This document shows, in pieces, positions 9,962-20,082 of a stretch of DNA of 64,000 nucleotides; position 1 is the first letter of the stretch; each line of letters begins with the position of its first letter. The translations under genes and the position numbers were made by a program. Below the pieces are notes generated by a model. It worked only from the letters and a program-made list of their open reading frames with translations. It made no database searches and was not told where the DNA came from. The DNA comes from Mycobacterium botniense (GTDB lineage: Bacteria; Actinomycetota; Actinomycetes; Mycobacteriales; Mycobacteriaceae), in NCBI RefSeq assembly GCF_010723305.1, contig NZ_BLKW01000004.1:744001-808000 (forward strand), given 5' to 3'.

Positions 9962-11113
9962 GTGGCACGCGATTACTATGGCCTGCTCGGCGTGAGCAGA
10001 AACGCGAGCGAGACGGAGATCAAGCGCGCGTATCGCAGGCTGGCGCGCGAGCTGCATCCCGACGTCAATCCCGACGAAGAAGCGCAGGCGAAATTCAAGG
10101 AAGTCAGCATCGCCTACGAGGTGCTGTCCGACCCGGAGAAACGTCGCATCGTCGATATGGGCGGGGATCCGCTGGAGAGCGGCGCGGGTAACGGATTTCC
10201 CGGCTTCGGCGGGCTCGGCGACGTTTTTGAGGCCTTTTTCGGCGGCGGGTTCGGGGGCTTCGGCGGTGGCACGGCCTCCCGTGGTCCCACGGGCCGGGTC
10301 CGGGCCGGCGCAGACTCGCTGCTGCGGATGCGGCTGAGCCTCGACGAGTGCGCCACCGGCGTCACCAAACAGGTCACCGTCGATACCGCGGTGCTGTGCG
10401 ACCGGTGTCACGGCAAGGGCACCAACGGCAGTTCATCGCCGGTGCGCTGTGACACCTGCGGCGGGCGCGGAGAGGTGCAAACCGTGCAGCGCTCGCTGCT
10501 GGGCCAGGTGATGACATCACGGCCCTGCCCGACCTGCCGCGGCGTAGGGGAAGTCATCCTCGACCCGTGCTACCAGTGCGGTGGCGACGGCCGGGTACGG
10601 GCGCGCCGGGAGATCAGCGTCAACATTCCCGCCGGTGTCGCCGATGGGATGCGGGTGCGGCTGGCCGCCCAAGGCGAGGTCGGGCCCGGGGGAGGGCCGG
10701 CCGGTGATTTGTACGTCGAAGTCCACGAACAACCCCACGACGTGTTCGTCCGCGACGGTGACGATCTGCACTGCACGATTTCGGTGCCGATGGTCGATGC
10801 TGCGCTGGGCACCACCGTCACGGTGGACGCGATTCTCGACGGCTTGACGGAGATCACCATCCCGCCCGGAACGCAGCCGGGGTCGACTGTCACACTGCGC
10901 GGTCACGGCATGCCGCACCTGCGCTCGGGCGTGCGCGGTGACCTGCACGTGCACGTCGAGGTGGTGGTGCCGTCGCATCTGGACAAACGCGATATCGAGT
11001 TACTGCGTGAGCTGAAGAAGCGGCGCAGCCGCGATGTGCCCGAGGTGCGATCGGTGCACAACGAAGGCAGTGGGTTGTTCAGCCGACTGCGCGAAACTTT
11101 CACGGGACGCTAG
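9962..11113 (+). CDS. dnaJ2: chaperone DnaJ2 (Hsp40)
   Basis: 383 residues from a GTG. The J domain (1-70) contains HPD at 32-34, the contact that stimulates DnaK ATPase. A Gly/Phe-rich linker (about 75-105, [11 protein letters not shown]) follows. Next come four CxxCxGxG zinc repeats ([32 protein letters not shown], about 146-210) and the two beta-barrel substrate-binding domains to the C-terminus. Type I DnaJ architecture, cytosolic co-chaperone of DnaK. The RNA-methyltransferase gene follows 19 bases after the stop, so hrcA-dnaJ2-rsmE probably form one transcript. Confidence 0.95.
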   Translation: MARDYYGLLGVSRNASETEIKRAYRRLARELHPDVNPDEEAQAKFKEVSIAYEVLSDPEKRRIVDMGGDPLESGAGNGFPGFGGLGDVFEAFFGGGFGGFGGGTASRGPTGRVRAGADSLLRMRLSLDECATGVTKQVTVDTAVLCDRCHGKGTNGSSSPVRCDTCGGRGEVQTVQRSLLGQVMTSRPCPTCRGVGEVILDPCYQCGGDGRVRARREISVNIPAGVADGMRVRLAAQGEVGPGGGPAGDLYVEVHEQPHDVFVRDGDDLHCTISVPMVDAALGTTVTVDAILDGLTEITIPPGTQPGSTVTLRGHGMPHLRSGVRGDLHVHVEVVVPSHLDKRDIELLRELKKRRSRDVPEVRSVHNEGSGLFSRLRETFTGR

Positions 11114-11132
11114 TCGTCGGGCCCTGCCCGCC

Positions 11133-11879
11133 ATGGTGGCTGCGCTGTTTTACGTCGACTCGCTCCCCGAGGCCGGTGTGGTGGCCACGGTCGACGGCGA
11201 CGAAGGCTTTCACGCCGCCACCGTGCGACGGATCCGCACGGGCGAGCACCTGATGCTCGGCGACGGCGGTGGTGGCCTGGCCCGGTGCGTGGTCGAACAG
11301 GCAGGACGCGGGCGGCTGTATGCGAGAGTGCTGGACCGCTGGCAGGTGGCGCGCCGGCAGCCGGCGGTGACCGTGGTGCAGGCGCTGCCCAAGTCGGAGC
11401 GGTCCGAGTTGGCGATTGAATTGGCCACCGAGGCCGGCGCTGACGCCTTCGTGGCGTGGCAGGCGGCGCGGTGTGTGGCCCGCTGGGACGGTGCGCGTGT
11501 CGAGAAGGGGTTGCGCCGGTGGCGTGCGGTGGCGCGCTCAGCGGCCCGGCAATCGCGGCTCGCGCACATCCCGCCGGTCGACGGCCCGGTGTCCACCGCA
11601 ACGCTGACTACGCGGATCCGTGAGCAGGTGTCGTCCGGCGCCACAGTGCTGGTCTTGCACGAGTCGGCGACTGATCGGCTTGCGGATCTCGTTTTAGCCC
11701 AAGCGAAATCGCTGATGCTGGTGATCGGTCCCGAGGGGGGTATCGCCCCTGACGAGATCGCCGCATTGACCGGCGCGGGCGCCGTCGCGGTGCGGCTGGG
11801 CCCGACCATACTGCGGACGTCCAGCGCGGCCGCAGTCGCGTTAGGTGCGCTGGGTGTGCTGACCCCGCGCTGGGACTGA
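11133..11879 (+). CDS. rsmE: 16S rRNA m3U1498 methyltransferase RsmE
   Basis: 248 residues from ATG (MVAALFYVD); a GTG one codon later is an alternative. N-terminal PUA-like domain, then a SPOUT methyltransferase domain with [20 protein letters not shown], the SAM-binding knot around [14 protein letters not shown] (about 196-209) and the terminal [12 protein letters not shown]. It methylates U1498 of 16S rRNA using S-adenosylmethionine. Downstream of dnaJ2 as in other mycobacteria. The RsmE signature GPEGG and LRTETA-like end (here LRTSSAA) are both in place. Confidence 0.9.
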   Translation: MVAALFYVDSLPEAGVVATVDGDEGFHAATVRRIRTGEHLMLGDGGGGLARCVVEQAGRGRLYARVLDRWQVARRQPAVTVVQALPKSERSELAIELATEAGADAFVAWQAARCVARWDGARVEKGLRRWRAVARSAARQSRLAHIPPVDGPVSTATLTTRIREQVSSGATVLVLHESATDRLADLVLAQAKSLMLVIGPEGGIAPDEIAALTGAGAVAVRLGPTILRTSSAAAVALGALGVLTPRWD

Positions 11880-12021
11880 ACCGGCTGGAACCTCTTTTCG
11901 CCGAGCCTGTCGATGCCGTGCTCGCCACTCGCAACTCTGCACGCCGCCTGACCGCGCAATCTGCCTGCGCGACGGCGACCGCTGTGCGACCCTCGAAGCC
12001 TGGCGGGAAGGACGGTGTTCG

Positions 12022-12573
12022 ATGAGCGAAACTGGCTACGACCTGAGCGCACTCTTCGACGAGCATGTCGCCCACGAGTTCGTGGCCCAGGATGTTGCCG
12101 CGACGATAGCGACGATGACCGCCGAGGCGTTCGTCACCCATGTGCCCACCATGACAGGCGGGGTGGGCGCGGACGCGCTGACGGATTTCTACACCAGGTA
12201 CTTCATCGGGCACTGGCCCGGCGACACCACGATCATCCCGGTGTGCCGCACCGTCGGGCCGGATCGTGTCGTCGACGAGATGATCATGTCGTTCACCCAT
12301 GACATCCCGATCCCCGCGTTCCTGCCGAACGTGGCGCCCACCGGGCGTGCGGTCATGCTACCCGTGGTGGTGGTCATGGGATTCGAGGCGGACAAGATCG
12401 CCTACGAGCGGATCTACTGGGACCAGGCTTCGCTGTTGGCGCAGGTCGGATTGCTCGACGAGAAACAGCTGCCTATTACCGGTGCGGTCCAAGCTCACAA
12501 AGTGCTCGACAAGGACCTGCCGGCGAACACCGTGCTGCGCGCTGACCAGCCCGGGGCCCCGGCGGTAGACTGA
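12022..12573 (+). CDS. SnoaL-like (NTF2-fold) protein
   Basis: 183 residues from an ATG, with GGGAAGGACGG about 8 bases upstream. The pattern fits an NTF2/SnoaL alpha+beta barrel: an N-terminal helix (FDEHVAHEFVAQDVAATIATMTAEAFVTHVPT), then GADALTDFYTRYFIGHWP, RVVDEMIMSFTHD and VVVVMGFEADKIAYERIYWDQASLLAQVGLL. Such proteins are polyketide cyclases, dehydratases or steroid isomerases. The ligand here is unknown. It stands alone between rsmE and phoH, 142 bases after rsmE. The position differs from M. tuberculosis, where a PE_PGRS/other gene occupies this interval, so local replacement is possible. Confidence 0.72.
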   Translation: MSETGYDLSALFDEHVAHEFVAQDVAATIATMTAEAFVTHVPTMTGGVGADALTDFYTRYFIGHWPGDTTIIPVCRTVGPDRVVDEMIMSFTHDIPIPAFLPNVAPTGRAVMLPVVVVMGFEADKIAYERIYWDQASLLAQVGLLDEKQLPITGAVQAHKVLDKDLPANTVLRADQPGAPAVD

Positions 12574-12617
12574 GCGCGCAGCCACCCAAACGACAGAAAG
12601 CAGGCATCAGAAACCAC

Positions 12618-13667
12618 GTGACGCCCCGCGACACCAGCGCTGCTGACTCGTCATCGTCGTCTACTCAAGTTCGCAGCAGCATCGATGTTCCGCCCGACCT
12701 CGTCGTGGGCCTGCTGGGTTCCGCCGACGAAAATCTGCGCGCCCTCGAGCATGTATTGGCCGCCGGCCTGCACGTGCGCGGCAACGCTGTCACCCTCTCC
12801 GGCGAACCGGCCGATGTCGCGCTCGCTGAGCGAGTCATCGCCGAACTGGTTGCGATCGTGGCCCGCGGCCAGACGCTGACACCCGAGGCGGTGCGCCACA
12901 GCGTCGCCATGCTCGTCGGTACCGGTAACGAATCGCCGGCCGAGGTGCTCACCCTGGACATCCTGTCGCGCCGCGGTAAGACGATTCGACCCAAAACGCT
13001 CAACCAGAAGCGCTACGTCGACGCGATCGACGCCAACACCATCGTCTTCGGGATCGGGCCCGCCGGCACCGGCAAGACGTATCTGGCGATGGCCAAAGCC
13101 GTCAACGCACTACAGACCAAGCAGGTCACCCGCATTATCCTTACGAGACCCGCAGTGGAAGCCGGTGAGCGTCTCGGCTTTTTGCCGGGCACACTGAGCG
13201 AGAAGATAGACCCGTATCTGCGCCCGCTGTACGACGCGCTCTACGACATGATGGACCCCGAGGTGATCCCCAAGCTGATGGCTACCGGGGTCATCGAGGT
13301 GGCGCCGCTCGCCTACATGCGGGGGCGCAGCCTCAACGACGCGTTCATCATCCTCGACGAGGCGCAAAACACCACCGGCGAGCAGATGAAGATGTTCCTC
13401 ACCCGGCTGGGATTCGGATCCAAAATCGTCGTCACTGGCGACGTCACCCAGATCGACCTGCCAGGCGGGGCTACCTCCGGTTTGCGAGCGGCGGTCGACA
13501 TTCTCGGCAATGTCGACGATATCCACATCGCGCACCTCACCAGCGCGGACGTGGTACGCCACCGGCTGGTGTCGGAGATCGTCGACGCCTACGCCAGACA
13601 CGAGGAGCCCGGCCTGGGGATGAACCGGGCGGCCCGGCGGGCGGCCGGCATCCGTCCTCGCCGGTGA
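12618..13667 (+). CDS. phoH1: PhoH-like ATPase PhoH1
   Basis: 349 residues from a GTG. An N-terminal KH-like region (about 15-95, VVGLLGSADENLRALEHVL) precedes a P-loop ATPase: Walker A GPAGTGKTYLA (about 145-155), Walker B FIILDEAQNTT (about 241-251) and sensor VVTGDVTQIDLP. It is the PhoH/YlaK family, a predicted RNA-linked ATPase/helicase. It is followed 28 bases downstream by ybeY, an association conserved across bacteria that ties it to rRNA maturation and quality control. No SD of note: AGAAAGCAGG lies rather far upstream. Confidence 0.93.
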   Translation: MTPRDTSAADSSSSSTQVRSSIDVPPDLVVGLLGSADENLRALEHVLAAGLHVRGNAVTLSGEPADVALAERVIAELVAIVARGQTLTPEAVRHSVAMLVGTGNESPAEVLTLDILSRRGKTIRPKTLNQKRYVDAIDANTIVFGIGPAGTGKTYLAMAKAVNALQTKQVTRIILTRPAVEAGERLGFLPGTLSEKIDPYLRPLYDALYDMMDPEVIPKLMATGVIEVAPLAYMRGRSLNDAFIILDEAQNTTGEQMKMFLTRLGFGSKIVVTGDVTQIDLPGGATSGLRAAVDILGNVDDIHIAHLTSADVVRHRLVSEIVDAYARHEEPGLGMNRAARRAAGIRPRR

Positions 13668-13695
13668 CTGCGGGGTGTGAAAGGCGGACCCGTCG

Positions 13696-14232
13696 GTGAG
13701 CATCGAGGTGTCCAACGAATCCGGCCTCGACGTTTCCGAAACGGAGCTGATCAGCGTCGCGCGGTTCGTGCTGACCAAGATGGGCGTCAACCCGGCCGCC
13801 GAGCTTTCTTTGCTGCTGCTGGACCCCGCAGCCATGGCTGATCTGCATATGCGTTGGATGGATCTGCCCGGGCCGACCGATGTGATGAGTTTCCCGATGG
13901 ACGAGCTCGAACCCGGCGGCCGACCCGATGCCCCAGAGCCCGGCCCATCCATGCTGGGTGATGTCGTCCTGTGCCCGGAATTCGCCGCCGAGCAAGCTGC
14001 GGCGGCCGGCCACAGCCTCGGCCAAGAGTTGGCGCTGCTCACTATCCACGGTGTGTTGCATCTGCTCGGGTATGACCACGCCGAGCCGGACGAGGAAAAG
14101 GAGATGTTCGCCCTACAGCATCGTTTGCTCGAGGAGTGGGTCGCCGCTCAGGTCGAGGCCTACGAGCAGGATCGGCAGACTGAGAAGGATCGCCGGTTGC
14201 TGGACAAGTCAAGGTATTTCGACGAGCCGTGA
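13696..14232 (+). CDS. ybeY: endoribonuclease YbeY
   Basis: 178 residues from a GTG with GAAAGGCGG upstream. The UPF0054/YbeY zinc motif [11 protein letters not shown] (about 118-128, three histidines) is intact, as is the upstream arginine strand ([12 protein letters not shown]). It is a zinc-dependent single-strand endoribonuclease acting in 16S rRNA 3'-end maturation. It ends four bases into the next gene (GTGA overlap), so translation is coupled to the CNNM/CorC-like protein. Confidence 0.93.
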   Translation: MSIEVSNESGLDVSETELISVARFVLTKMGVNPAAELSLLLLDPAAMADLHMRWMDLPGPTDVMSFPMDELEPGGRPDAPEPGPSMLGDVVLCPEFAAEQAAAAGHSLGQELALLTIHGVLHLLGYDHAEPDEEKEMFALQHRLLEEWVAAQVEAYEQDRQTEKDRRLLDKSRYFDEP

Positions 14233-15536
14233 ACGAGTTGGGTGTCCTGCTCGGTGCGATCATGCTGATATGCCTCGGCGGGTTGTTCGCCGCTATCGAC
14301 GCCGCCATCAGCACGCTATCGGTAGCCCGGGTTGAGGAGCTGGTACGCGAAGAGCGCCCTGGCGCCGTGTGGCTGACGAAGGTGATGGCCGACCGGCCTC
14401 GTTACATCAACTTGGTGGTGCTGCTGCGAATCACCTGCGAAATCACCGCGACCGCGCTGCTGGTGATTTTCCTGCGCCATAACGTCAGCATGGATTGGGG
14501 ATTGGTCGACGCTGCGGCGATCATGGTGGTGACCAGCTTCGTTGTCATCGGTGTTGGTCCCCGCACCCTGGGGCGCCAGCACGCATATTCGATCGCGTTA
14601 GCGGCAGCTCTTCCGCTGCAGGTGATTTCATGGCTGCTGATGCCGATCAGCCGGCTGCTGGTGATAGTGGGCAACGCGCTCACCCCGGGCCGCGGATTTC
14701 GCAACGGGCCCTTCGCCTCTGAGATTGAGCTGCGCGAAGTCGTCGACCTGGCGCAACAGCGCGGCGTGGTCGCAGCCGACGAACGGCGGATGATCCAGTC
14801 GGTCTTCGAGCTCGGCGACACGCCGGCGCGCGAAGTGATGGTGCCGCGGACCGAGATGATTTGGATCGAAAGGGACAAAACGGCACGACAGGCGATCTCT
14901 TTGGCGGTCCGCAGCGGGCATTCCCGCATTCCGGTGATTGGGGAGAACATCGATGACATTGTGGGAGTGGTATATCTGAAAGACCTGGTGCAGCAGACGT
15001 ACTACTCGACCAGCGGTGGCCGCGACATCACCGTGGCCCAGATGATGCGGCCCGCGGTGTTCGTGCCGGACTCCAAGCCGCTGGATGCGCTGCTGCGCGA
15101 CATGCAGCGTGACCGCAACCATATGGCGCTGTTGGTCGACGAGTACGGCGCGATCGCCGGGCTGGTGACGATCGAGGACGTCCTCGAGGAGATCGTCGGC
15201 GAGATCGCCGACGAATACGATGGAGCCGAGACCGCGCCGATAGAAGACTTAGGCGACAACCGTTATCGGGTGTCGGCGCGGCTGCCGATCGAAGATCTTG
15301 GGCAGCTGTACGGGCTGGCTTTCGACGGTGATCTCGAGGTCGATACCGTGGGTGGACTGCTGGCGGTGGAACTGGGCCGGGTTCCGCTGCCCGGCGCCGA
15401 AGTGATATCGCATGGATTGCGGATGCACGCCGAGGGCGGGCCGGATCACCGTGGACGGATCCGTGTTGGGACCGTCTTGTTGAGCCCCGTTCACCCCGAC
15501 GGCCCGCACGGCCAGGAGCCCCGTCACGATGGCTGA
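14229..15536 (+). CDS. CNNM/CorC-family membrane protein (Rv2366c-like)
   Basis: 435 residues. An N-terminal DUF21 (CNNM transmembrane) domain with about four membrane segments spans roughly residues 1-140. It is followed by a CBS pair ([20 protein letters not shown], then [18 protein letters not shown]) and a CorC/HlyC domain (about 340-425, [14 protein letters not shown]). The family handles magnesium or cobalt export, and in actinobacteria it sits between ybeY and era. Residues LGRQ near 115 stand where many homologues have an RxLG motif. The GTG start overlaps ybeY. Its 3' end overlaps the next gene by eight bases. Confidence 0.9.
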   Translation: MNELGVLLGAIMLICLGGLFAAIDAAISTLSVARVEELVREERPGAVWLTKVMADRPRYINLVVLLRITCEITATALLVIFLRHNVSMDWGLVDAAAIMVVTSFVVIGVGPRTLGRQHAYSIALAAALPLQVISWLLMPISRLLVIVGNALTPGRGFRNGPFASEIELREVVDLAQQRGVVAADERRMIQSVFELGDTPAREVMVPRTEMIWIERDKTARQAISLAVRSGHSRIPVIGENIDDIVGVVYLKDLVQQTYYSTSGGRDITVAQMMRPAVFVPDSKPLDALLRDMQRDRNHMALLVDEYGAIAGLVTIEDVLEEIVGEIADEYDGAETAPIEDLGDNRYRVSARLPIEDLGQLYGLAFDGDLEVDTVGGLLAVELGRVPLPGAEVISHGLRMHAEGGPDHRGRIRVGTVLLSPVHPDGPHGQEPRHDG

Positions 15537-15849
15537 CTTGGCTGGCGAAGACGCCAAATTGGTGACGCTGGCACGAGCGGCAATGGCGCGCACCGACGCC
15601 GCAAGCGCGGCGGCGGTGCGCGACGTTGACGGGCGCACGTATACCGGTGTGCCGGTGCAGCTTTCGGCACTAACGCTGACCGGGCTGCAGGCGGCGGTGG
15701 CTGCCGCGGTGTCGAGCGGTGCAACCGGATTGGAGGCCGCCGTGCTGGTCGGCGGCTCCGCCGACGATGTCGGTATCGCCGCGGTGCGGGAGCTGACGCC
15801 GACCGCGGCGGTGATCGTCACCGACCGCGACGGTGTGGTGTCCGAGTGA
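15529..15849 (+). CDS. cytidine deaminase-like protein without active site (Rv2365c-like)
   Basis: 106 residues. The sequence follows the cytidine deaminase fold ([30 protein letters not shown], then [27 protein letters not shown]) and sits between CorC and era, where many bacteria carry cdd. However, the catalytic HAE and the zinc-binding PCxxC are both absent, so it should not deaminate. The same short protein exists in M. tuberculosis (Rv2365c), so this is a conserved relic or a repurposed subunit, not a recent truncation. Translation is coupled to the neighbours through overlapping ends. Confidence 0.78.
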   Translation: MADLAGEDAKLVTLARAAMARTDAASAAAVRDVDGRTYTGVPVQLSALTLTGLQAAVAAAVSSGATGLEAAVLVGGSADDVGIAAVRELTPTAAVIVTDRDGVVSE

Positions 15850-15925
15850 CCGCACCGAACGTGCATCCACGGCGGAAAACCACACGGCAAACCGCCCTGT
15901 GCGCACGTTCGGTGAACCGACGAGC

Positions 15926-16837
15926 GTGAGCGAGTTCCGGTCTGGGTTTGTCTGTTTGGTCGGCCGACCGAACACCGGCAAGTCCACGCTGACAAATGCC
16001 CTGGTGGGTTCCAAAGTAGCGATCACCTCAACCCGCCCGCAGACCACCAGGCACACCATTCGCGGAATCGTGCACGCGGAGAACTTCCAGCTCATCGTGG
16101 TCGACACCCCGGGGCTGCACCGGCCGCGCACATTGCTGGGAAAGCGCCTCAACAACCTGGTGCGCGACACCTACGCTCAGGTCGACGTGATCGGATTGTG
16201 CATTCCCGCGGACGAGGCTATCGGGCCGGGGGACCGCTGGATCGTCGAGCAGATCCGATCTGTGGCACCGCAGACGACCCTGGTGCTGGTCGTCACCAAG
16301 ATCGACAAGGTGTCCAAGGAGCAGGTGGCCGCCCAGCTGGTCGCGGTCAGTGAACTCGTCGAAGCCCGGGGCGGTCGGGAGGCGGAGGTCGTGCCGGTGT
16401 CGGCGCTCACCGGGGAGCGAATCGACGTGCTGATCGACGTGCTGGCCGCCGCGCTGCCCCCTGGCCCGGTGTACTACCCCGAAGGGGAGCTGACGGACGA
16501 GCCCGAAGAGGTCTTGATGGCCGAGTTCATCCGCGAGGCCGCCCTGGAGGGATTAGGCGACGAGCTCCCGCATTCCCTGGCGGTGGTGATCGACGAGATC
16601 AGTCCCCGCGAGGGACGTGACGACCTGGTCGATGTGCGTGCACTGCTCTACGTCGAGCGGCCCAGCCAGAAAGGGATCGTCATCGGCCGAGGCGGCGCCC
16701 GGCTGCGGGAGGTGGGCAGCACCGCGCGGCGTCAGATCGAAAGGCTGTTGGGCACCAGGGTTTACCTGGACCTGCACGTCAAAGTGGCCAAGAACTGGCA
16801 GCGCGACCCTAAGCAGCTTGGCCGGCTGGGGTTTTGA
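15926..16837 (+). CDS. era: ribosome-assembly GTPase Era
   Basis: 303 residues from the GTG giving VSEFRSGFVCLVGRPN; an in-frame ATG 93 bases upstream would overlap the preceding gene and is not family-like. G1 GRPNTGKST (about 13-21), G3 DTPGLH (about 60-65), G4 TKID (about 125-128), and a C-terminal KH domain (VIGRGGARLREVG near 252). Era binds the 3' end of 16S rRNA during 30S assembly, together with YbeY and RsmE-type functions encoded nearby. Converges on amiA2 with only six bases between stops. Confidence 0.95.
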   Translation: MSEFRSGFVCLVGRPNTGKSTLTNALVGSKVAITSTRPQTTRHTIRGIVHAENFQLIVVDTPGLHRPRTLLGKRLNNLVRDTYAQVDVIGLCIPADEAIGPGDRWIVEQIRSVAPQTTLVLVVTKIDKVSKEQVAAQLVAVSELVEARGGREAEVVPVSALTGERIDVLIDVLAAALPPGPVYYPEGELTDEPEEVLMAEFIREAALEGLGDELPHSLAVVIDEISPREGRDDLVDVRALLYVERPSQKGIVIGRGGARLREVGSTARRQIERLLGTRVYLDLHVKVAKNWQRDPKQLGRLGF

Positions 16838-16843
16838 CGGCTG

Positions 16844-18319
16844 TCAGCGTACCGTTTGCGGTCCGCTGGAAACCGGGGGCGTACCCGTCCCGGTATTCCA
16901 CCACATGCCAGGCTGTTTGCTGGCCCAGCCGCAAATGGCCTCGAGTTCAGCGGCCAGCGACACCAGCAGACCCTCGCTGTTGGCCGGACCCATCAGCTGC
17001 ACGCCGATCGGCAGGCCCTGCGCGGTGAACCCCGCGGGAACGTTGATCGACGGCCATCCCAGCAGGTTCCACGGCCAGGTGACCGGGCATGCCCTGATCA
17101 TCATGCGGTCGGTCTCCAGCCCGCTCAGCTTGTCAAATGTGTGCACCAACGGTGGCGGCTGCGCGGTCGTCGGGGCCAACACCACGTCGACGACACGAAA
17201 GATCGAGCTCACCCTGCGTTGGTTTGCGGCTTCGTGGGCACGCGCGTTGCGCAGCGCTGACTGGGATAACAACCGGCCTATCCGCATATTGGCCACCGTC
17301 CGCGGATCCAGGGTGACGCTGTCGCCGAGGCGTTCGGCCCAGTCCAGCAGACCCGACGTGGAGCGGGCCAGAAAGTCCCACGATAGCCGCAGACCGTAGT
17401 CCGGGTTACCGGGGATCACCGTGTGGCCCAGCAGCTCGAGCTGGTGAGCCATAGTGTGCAGCGCGGCCCGGATCTCCGGGTGCAGCGTGGGGCGGAACCC
17501 GGTGAACGGGAACTGGGTGGACAGCGCGATCCGCAGCGGACCGGGTGCGCTGCCCACATAGTCGGACACCGTCACCGGTGGCGGTTTGTGCAGATCACCG
17601 TCGACGTTGCCGGACGCGGCGTCGAGCACCAACGCCGCGTCGGCCACCGTACGGGCCAGCACACCGTTGACCGTGATGCCGTTGAATGACTCCGGTAACG
17701 GCCAGGTGGAGATGCGGCCGCGTTGCGGCTTGATTCCCACCAAATGTGTCCATGCCGCAGGGATGCGGATACTGCCAGCCCCGTCGGAGCCGATCGCGGC
17801 GGTGACTAGTCCGGCTGCTACGGCAGCGGCGCTGCCTCCCGAGGATCCGCCCGGGGTGTGCTGCGGTGACCAGGGATTGCGGGTGTAGCCGAACCCGGGT
17901 CCGCTGGTGAACGGCCACTGGCCGAGTTCGCAAGTGTTGGTTTTGCCGACGATGACCGCGCCCGCTGCCTTGAGCCGACGAACCACCTCGGAGTCTGCGG
18001 CGGCGGGGGCGACATAGCCATTGGTGCCGAAAGCCGTTGGCACTCCCGCGATATCGACATCGTCTTTGACTGCGATCGGGATGCCCAGCAGCGGTGCGGT
18101 ATCACCGGCGGCCCGGCGCCGGTCGGCTTCGGCGGCGTCGGCCAGCGCCGACTCGGTGAGCACCACGCGGAACGCGTTGAGCGTGGGTTGACTGGCGTCG
18201 ATGGCGTTCAGCGAACGGCGCACCAGCTCCTCGGAAGTGACCTCGCCGTTGGCCAGTTGGTAGAGCTGGTCGATGATGGTGGGAAAACGCGGATCGGCGG
18301 ATGCGTAATCGTGCGTCAT
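16844..18319 (-). CDS. amiA2: amidase AmiA2
   Basis: 491 residues from an ATG (MTHDYASADP); longer in-frame starts upstream overlap recO promoter DNA. Amidase-signature family: the Ser-cisSer-Lys triad is visible as K85 in AVKDDVDIAG, the GGSSGGSAAAV loop at 157-167 and S183 in GAGSIRIPA. It hydrolyses amide bonds of an unknown small substrate. No signal peptide. Divergent from recO across 61 bases, the same arrangement as in M. tuberculosis. Confidence 0.92.
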   Translation of the reverse strand: MTHDYASADPRFPTIIDQLYQLANGEVTSEELVRRSLNAIDASQPTLNAFRVVLTESALADAAEADRRRAAGDTAPLLGIPIAVKDDVDIAGVPTAFGTNGYVAPAAADSEVVRRLKAAGAVIVGKTNTCELGQWPFTSGPGFGYTRNPWSPQHTPGGSSGGSAAAVAAGLVTAAIGSDGAGSIRIPAAWTHLVGIKPQRGRISTWPLPESFNGITVNGVLARTVADAALVLDAASGNVDGDLHKPPPVTVSDYVGSAPGPLRIALSTQFPFTGFRPTLHPEIRAALHTMAHQLELLGHTVIPGNPDYGLRLSWDFLARSTSGLLDWAERLGDSVTLDPRTVANMRIGRLLSQSALRNARAHEAANQRRVSSIFRVVDVVLAPTTAQPPPLVHTFDKLSGLETDRMMIRACPVTWPWNLLGWPSINVPAGFTAQGLPIGVQLMGPANSEGLLVSLAAELEAICGWASKQPGMWWNTGTGTPPVSSGPQTVR

Positions 18320-18380
18320 CGATATCGAGAGTATCGGCGCGCATCCCGATACTGCCGCAGCACAATGCCACACTGATGTG

Positions 18381-19205
18381 ATGCGGTTGTACCGGGACCG
18401 GGCGGTGGTGCTTCGCCAGCACAAACTCGGCGAAGCCGACCGGATCGTCACCCTGCTCACCCGTGATCACGGGCTGGTCCGCGCCGTGGCCAAGGGGGTA
18501 CGTCGTACCCGCAGTAAGTTCGGCGCGCGACTGGAACCGTTCGCGCATATCGACGTGCAGCTGTACCCGGGGCGCAACCTCGACATCGTCACCCAGGTCG
18601 TCTCGATCGACGCGTTCGCCACCGACATCGTCAGCGACTACGGCCGCTACACCTGCGCGTGCGCAATGCTCGAGACCGCTGAACACCTCGCCGGCGAAGA
18701 GCGTGCGCCGGTGCCGGCGTTGCACCGCCTCACGGTGGGCGCACTGCGGGCGGTGGCCGACGGACGACGGCCCCGCGAGCTGGTGCTGGACGCTTACCTG
18801 TTGCGCGCCATGGGTATCGCGGGATGGGCACCGGCGCTGACTGAATGTGCCCGCTGCGCCCTGCCCGGTCCGCATCGCGCGTTTCACATCGCCGCCGGCG
18901 GCAGTGTCTGCGCGCACTGCCGCCCCGCCGGTGCCACCACACCACCACCGGGTGTGCTGGAGTTGATGGCCGCGCTGCGCGACGGCGACTGGGAGACTGC
19001 GCAGGCCGCACCGGCGTCCCACCGGAGCCACGTCAGCGGGCTGGTGGCTGCCCACCTGCAATGGCATCTGGAACGGCAACTGCGGACATTGCCACTGGTG
19101 GAGCGGACCTGTCGGGTTGATCACAACGCCGCGGACGATCGGATTCCGCTGGTCGGGCAGGATGTTGCCCATGGCGATGAGTCCCGGCTCAGGGCGCGGG
19201 GCTGA
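18381..19205 (+). CDS. recO: DNA repair protein RecO
   Basis: 274 residues from ATG ([22 protein letters not shown]); a GTG one codon earlier is possible. N-terminal OB fold, then helices with a four-cysteine zinc site (C156, C159, C177, C180; CARC and CAHC). RecO loads RecA onto SSB-coated gaps with RecR. The last 35 residues (after LVERTC) diverge from the family and run past the expected end, overlapping the 5' end of uppS, perhaps through a small indel near 19110. Confidence 0.92.
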   Translation: MRLYRDRAVVLRQHKLGEADRIVTLLTRDHGLVRAVAKGVRRTRSKFGARLEPFAHIDVQLYPGRNLDIVTQVVSIDAFATDIVSDYGRYTCACAMLETAEHLAGEERAPVPALHRLTVGALRAVADGRRPRELVLDAYLLRAMGIAGWAPALTECARCALPGPHRAFHIAAGGSVCAHCRPAGATTPPPGVLELMAALRDGDWETAQAAPASHRSHVSGLVAAHLQWHLERQLRTLPLVERTCRVDHNAADDRIPLVGQDVAHGDESRLRARG

Positions 19206-20082
19206 GCGTGACCGGAAGGCACGTGATTATCCGCAGCTGGATCCGGCGCCCGAGGATTACCCCACCTTCCCCGATAATTCGACGTGGCCAGTCGTCTTCC
19301 CGGAGCTGCCACCGGCCCCGGATGGTGGCCCGCGCCGGCCCCCGCAGCACATCTCGAAGGCCGCCGCTCCGCGGATCCGGGCCGATCAGCTGCCCGGCCA
19401 CGTCGCGATCGTGATGGACGGCAATGGCCGCTGGGCCACCCAGCGCGGACTGCCCCGCACCGAGGGCCACAAGATGGGCGAGGCGGTGGTGATCGACATT
19501 GCCTGCGGCGCAATCGAACTGGGAATCAAATGGCTCAGCTTGTATGCGTTCTCCACCGAGAACTGGAAGCGTTCCGCCGAGGAGGTGCGCTTTTTGATGG
19601 GCTTCAACCGCGATGTGGTACGCCGGCGCCGGGAGAACCTCAACGCGATGGGTGTCCGGATCCGGTGGGTGGGTGCGCGGCCCCGGTTGTGGCGCAGCGT
19701 CATCAAGGAGCTTGAAATCGCCGAGAAGATGACCGCGCACAACGACGTCATCACGGTCAACTACTGCGTCAACTACGGCGGAAGAACCGAAATCACAGAA
19801 GCCACACGGGCTATCGCGCGTGAAGCCGCCGGCGGCAAGCTGAATCCCGACCGGATCACGGAGGCCACGATCGCCCGCCACCTCTACCGGCCCGACACCC
19901 CCGACGTCGACTTGTTACTGCGGACCTCGGGCGAAAAGCGGTCCAGCAACTTCATGCTGTGGCAGGCGGCGTATGCCGAGTACATCTTTTCCGACAAGTT
20001 GTGGCCCGACTATGACCGTCGCGATCTGTGGGCTGCCTGCGAGGAGTACGCCTCCCGTCATCGGCGGTTCGGGCGCGCGTGA
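19177..20082 (+). CDS. uppS: decaprenyl diphosphate synthase (UppS/Rv2361c-like)
   Basis: 301 residues from the ATG giving [14 protein letters not shown]; ATGs at 19162 and 19171 are alternatives. cis-prenyltransferase: [18 protein letters not shown] (catalytic Asp), [12 protein letters not shown], and the C-terminal [15 protein letters not shown] and [16 protein letters not shown]. In mycobacteria this enzyme makes decaprenyl diphosphate, the lipid carrier for peptidoglycan, arabinogalactan and arabinan synthesis. The variable N-terminal extension (about 75 residues rich in Pro) is typical of mycobacterial orthologues. Its stop overlaps the next start by one base. Confidence 0.93.
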   Translation: MSPGSGRGAERDRKARDYPQLDPAPEDYPTFPDNSTWPVVFPELPPAPDGGPRRPPQHISKAAAPRIRADQLPGHVAIVMDGNGRWATQRGLPRTEGHKMGEAVVIDIACGAIELGIKWLSLYAFSTENWKRSAEEVRFLMGFNRDVVRRRRENLNAMGVRIRWVGARPRLWRSVIKELEIAEKMTAHNDVITVNYCVNYGGRTEITEATRAIAREAAGGKLNPDRITEATIARHLYRPDTPDVDLLLRTSGEKRSSNFMLWQAAYAEYIFSDKLWPDYDRRDLWAACEEYASRHRRFGRA

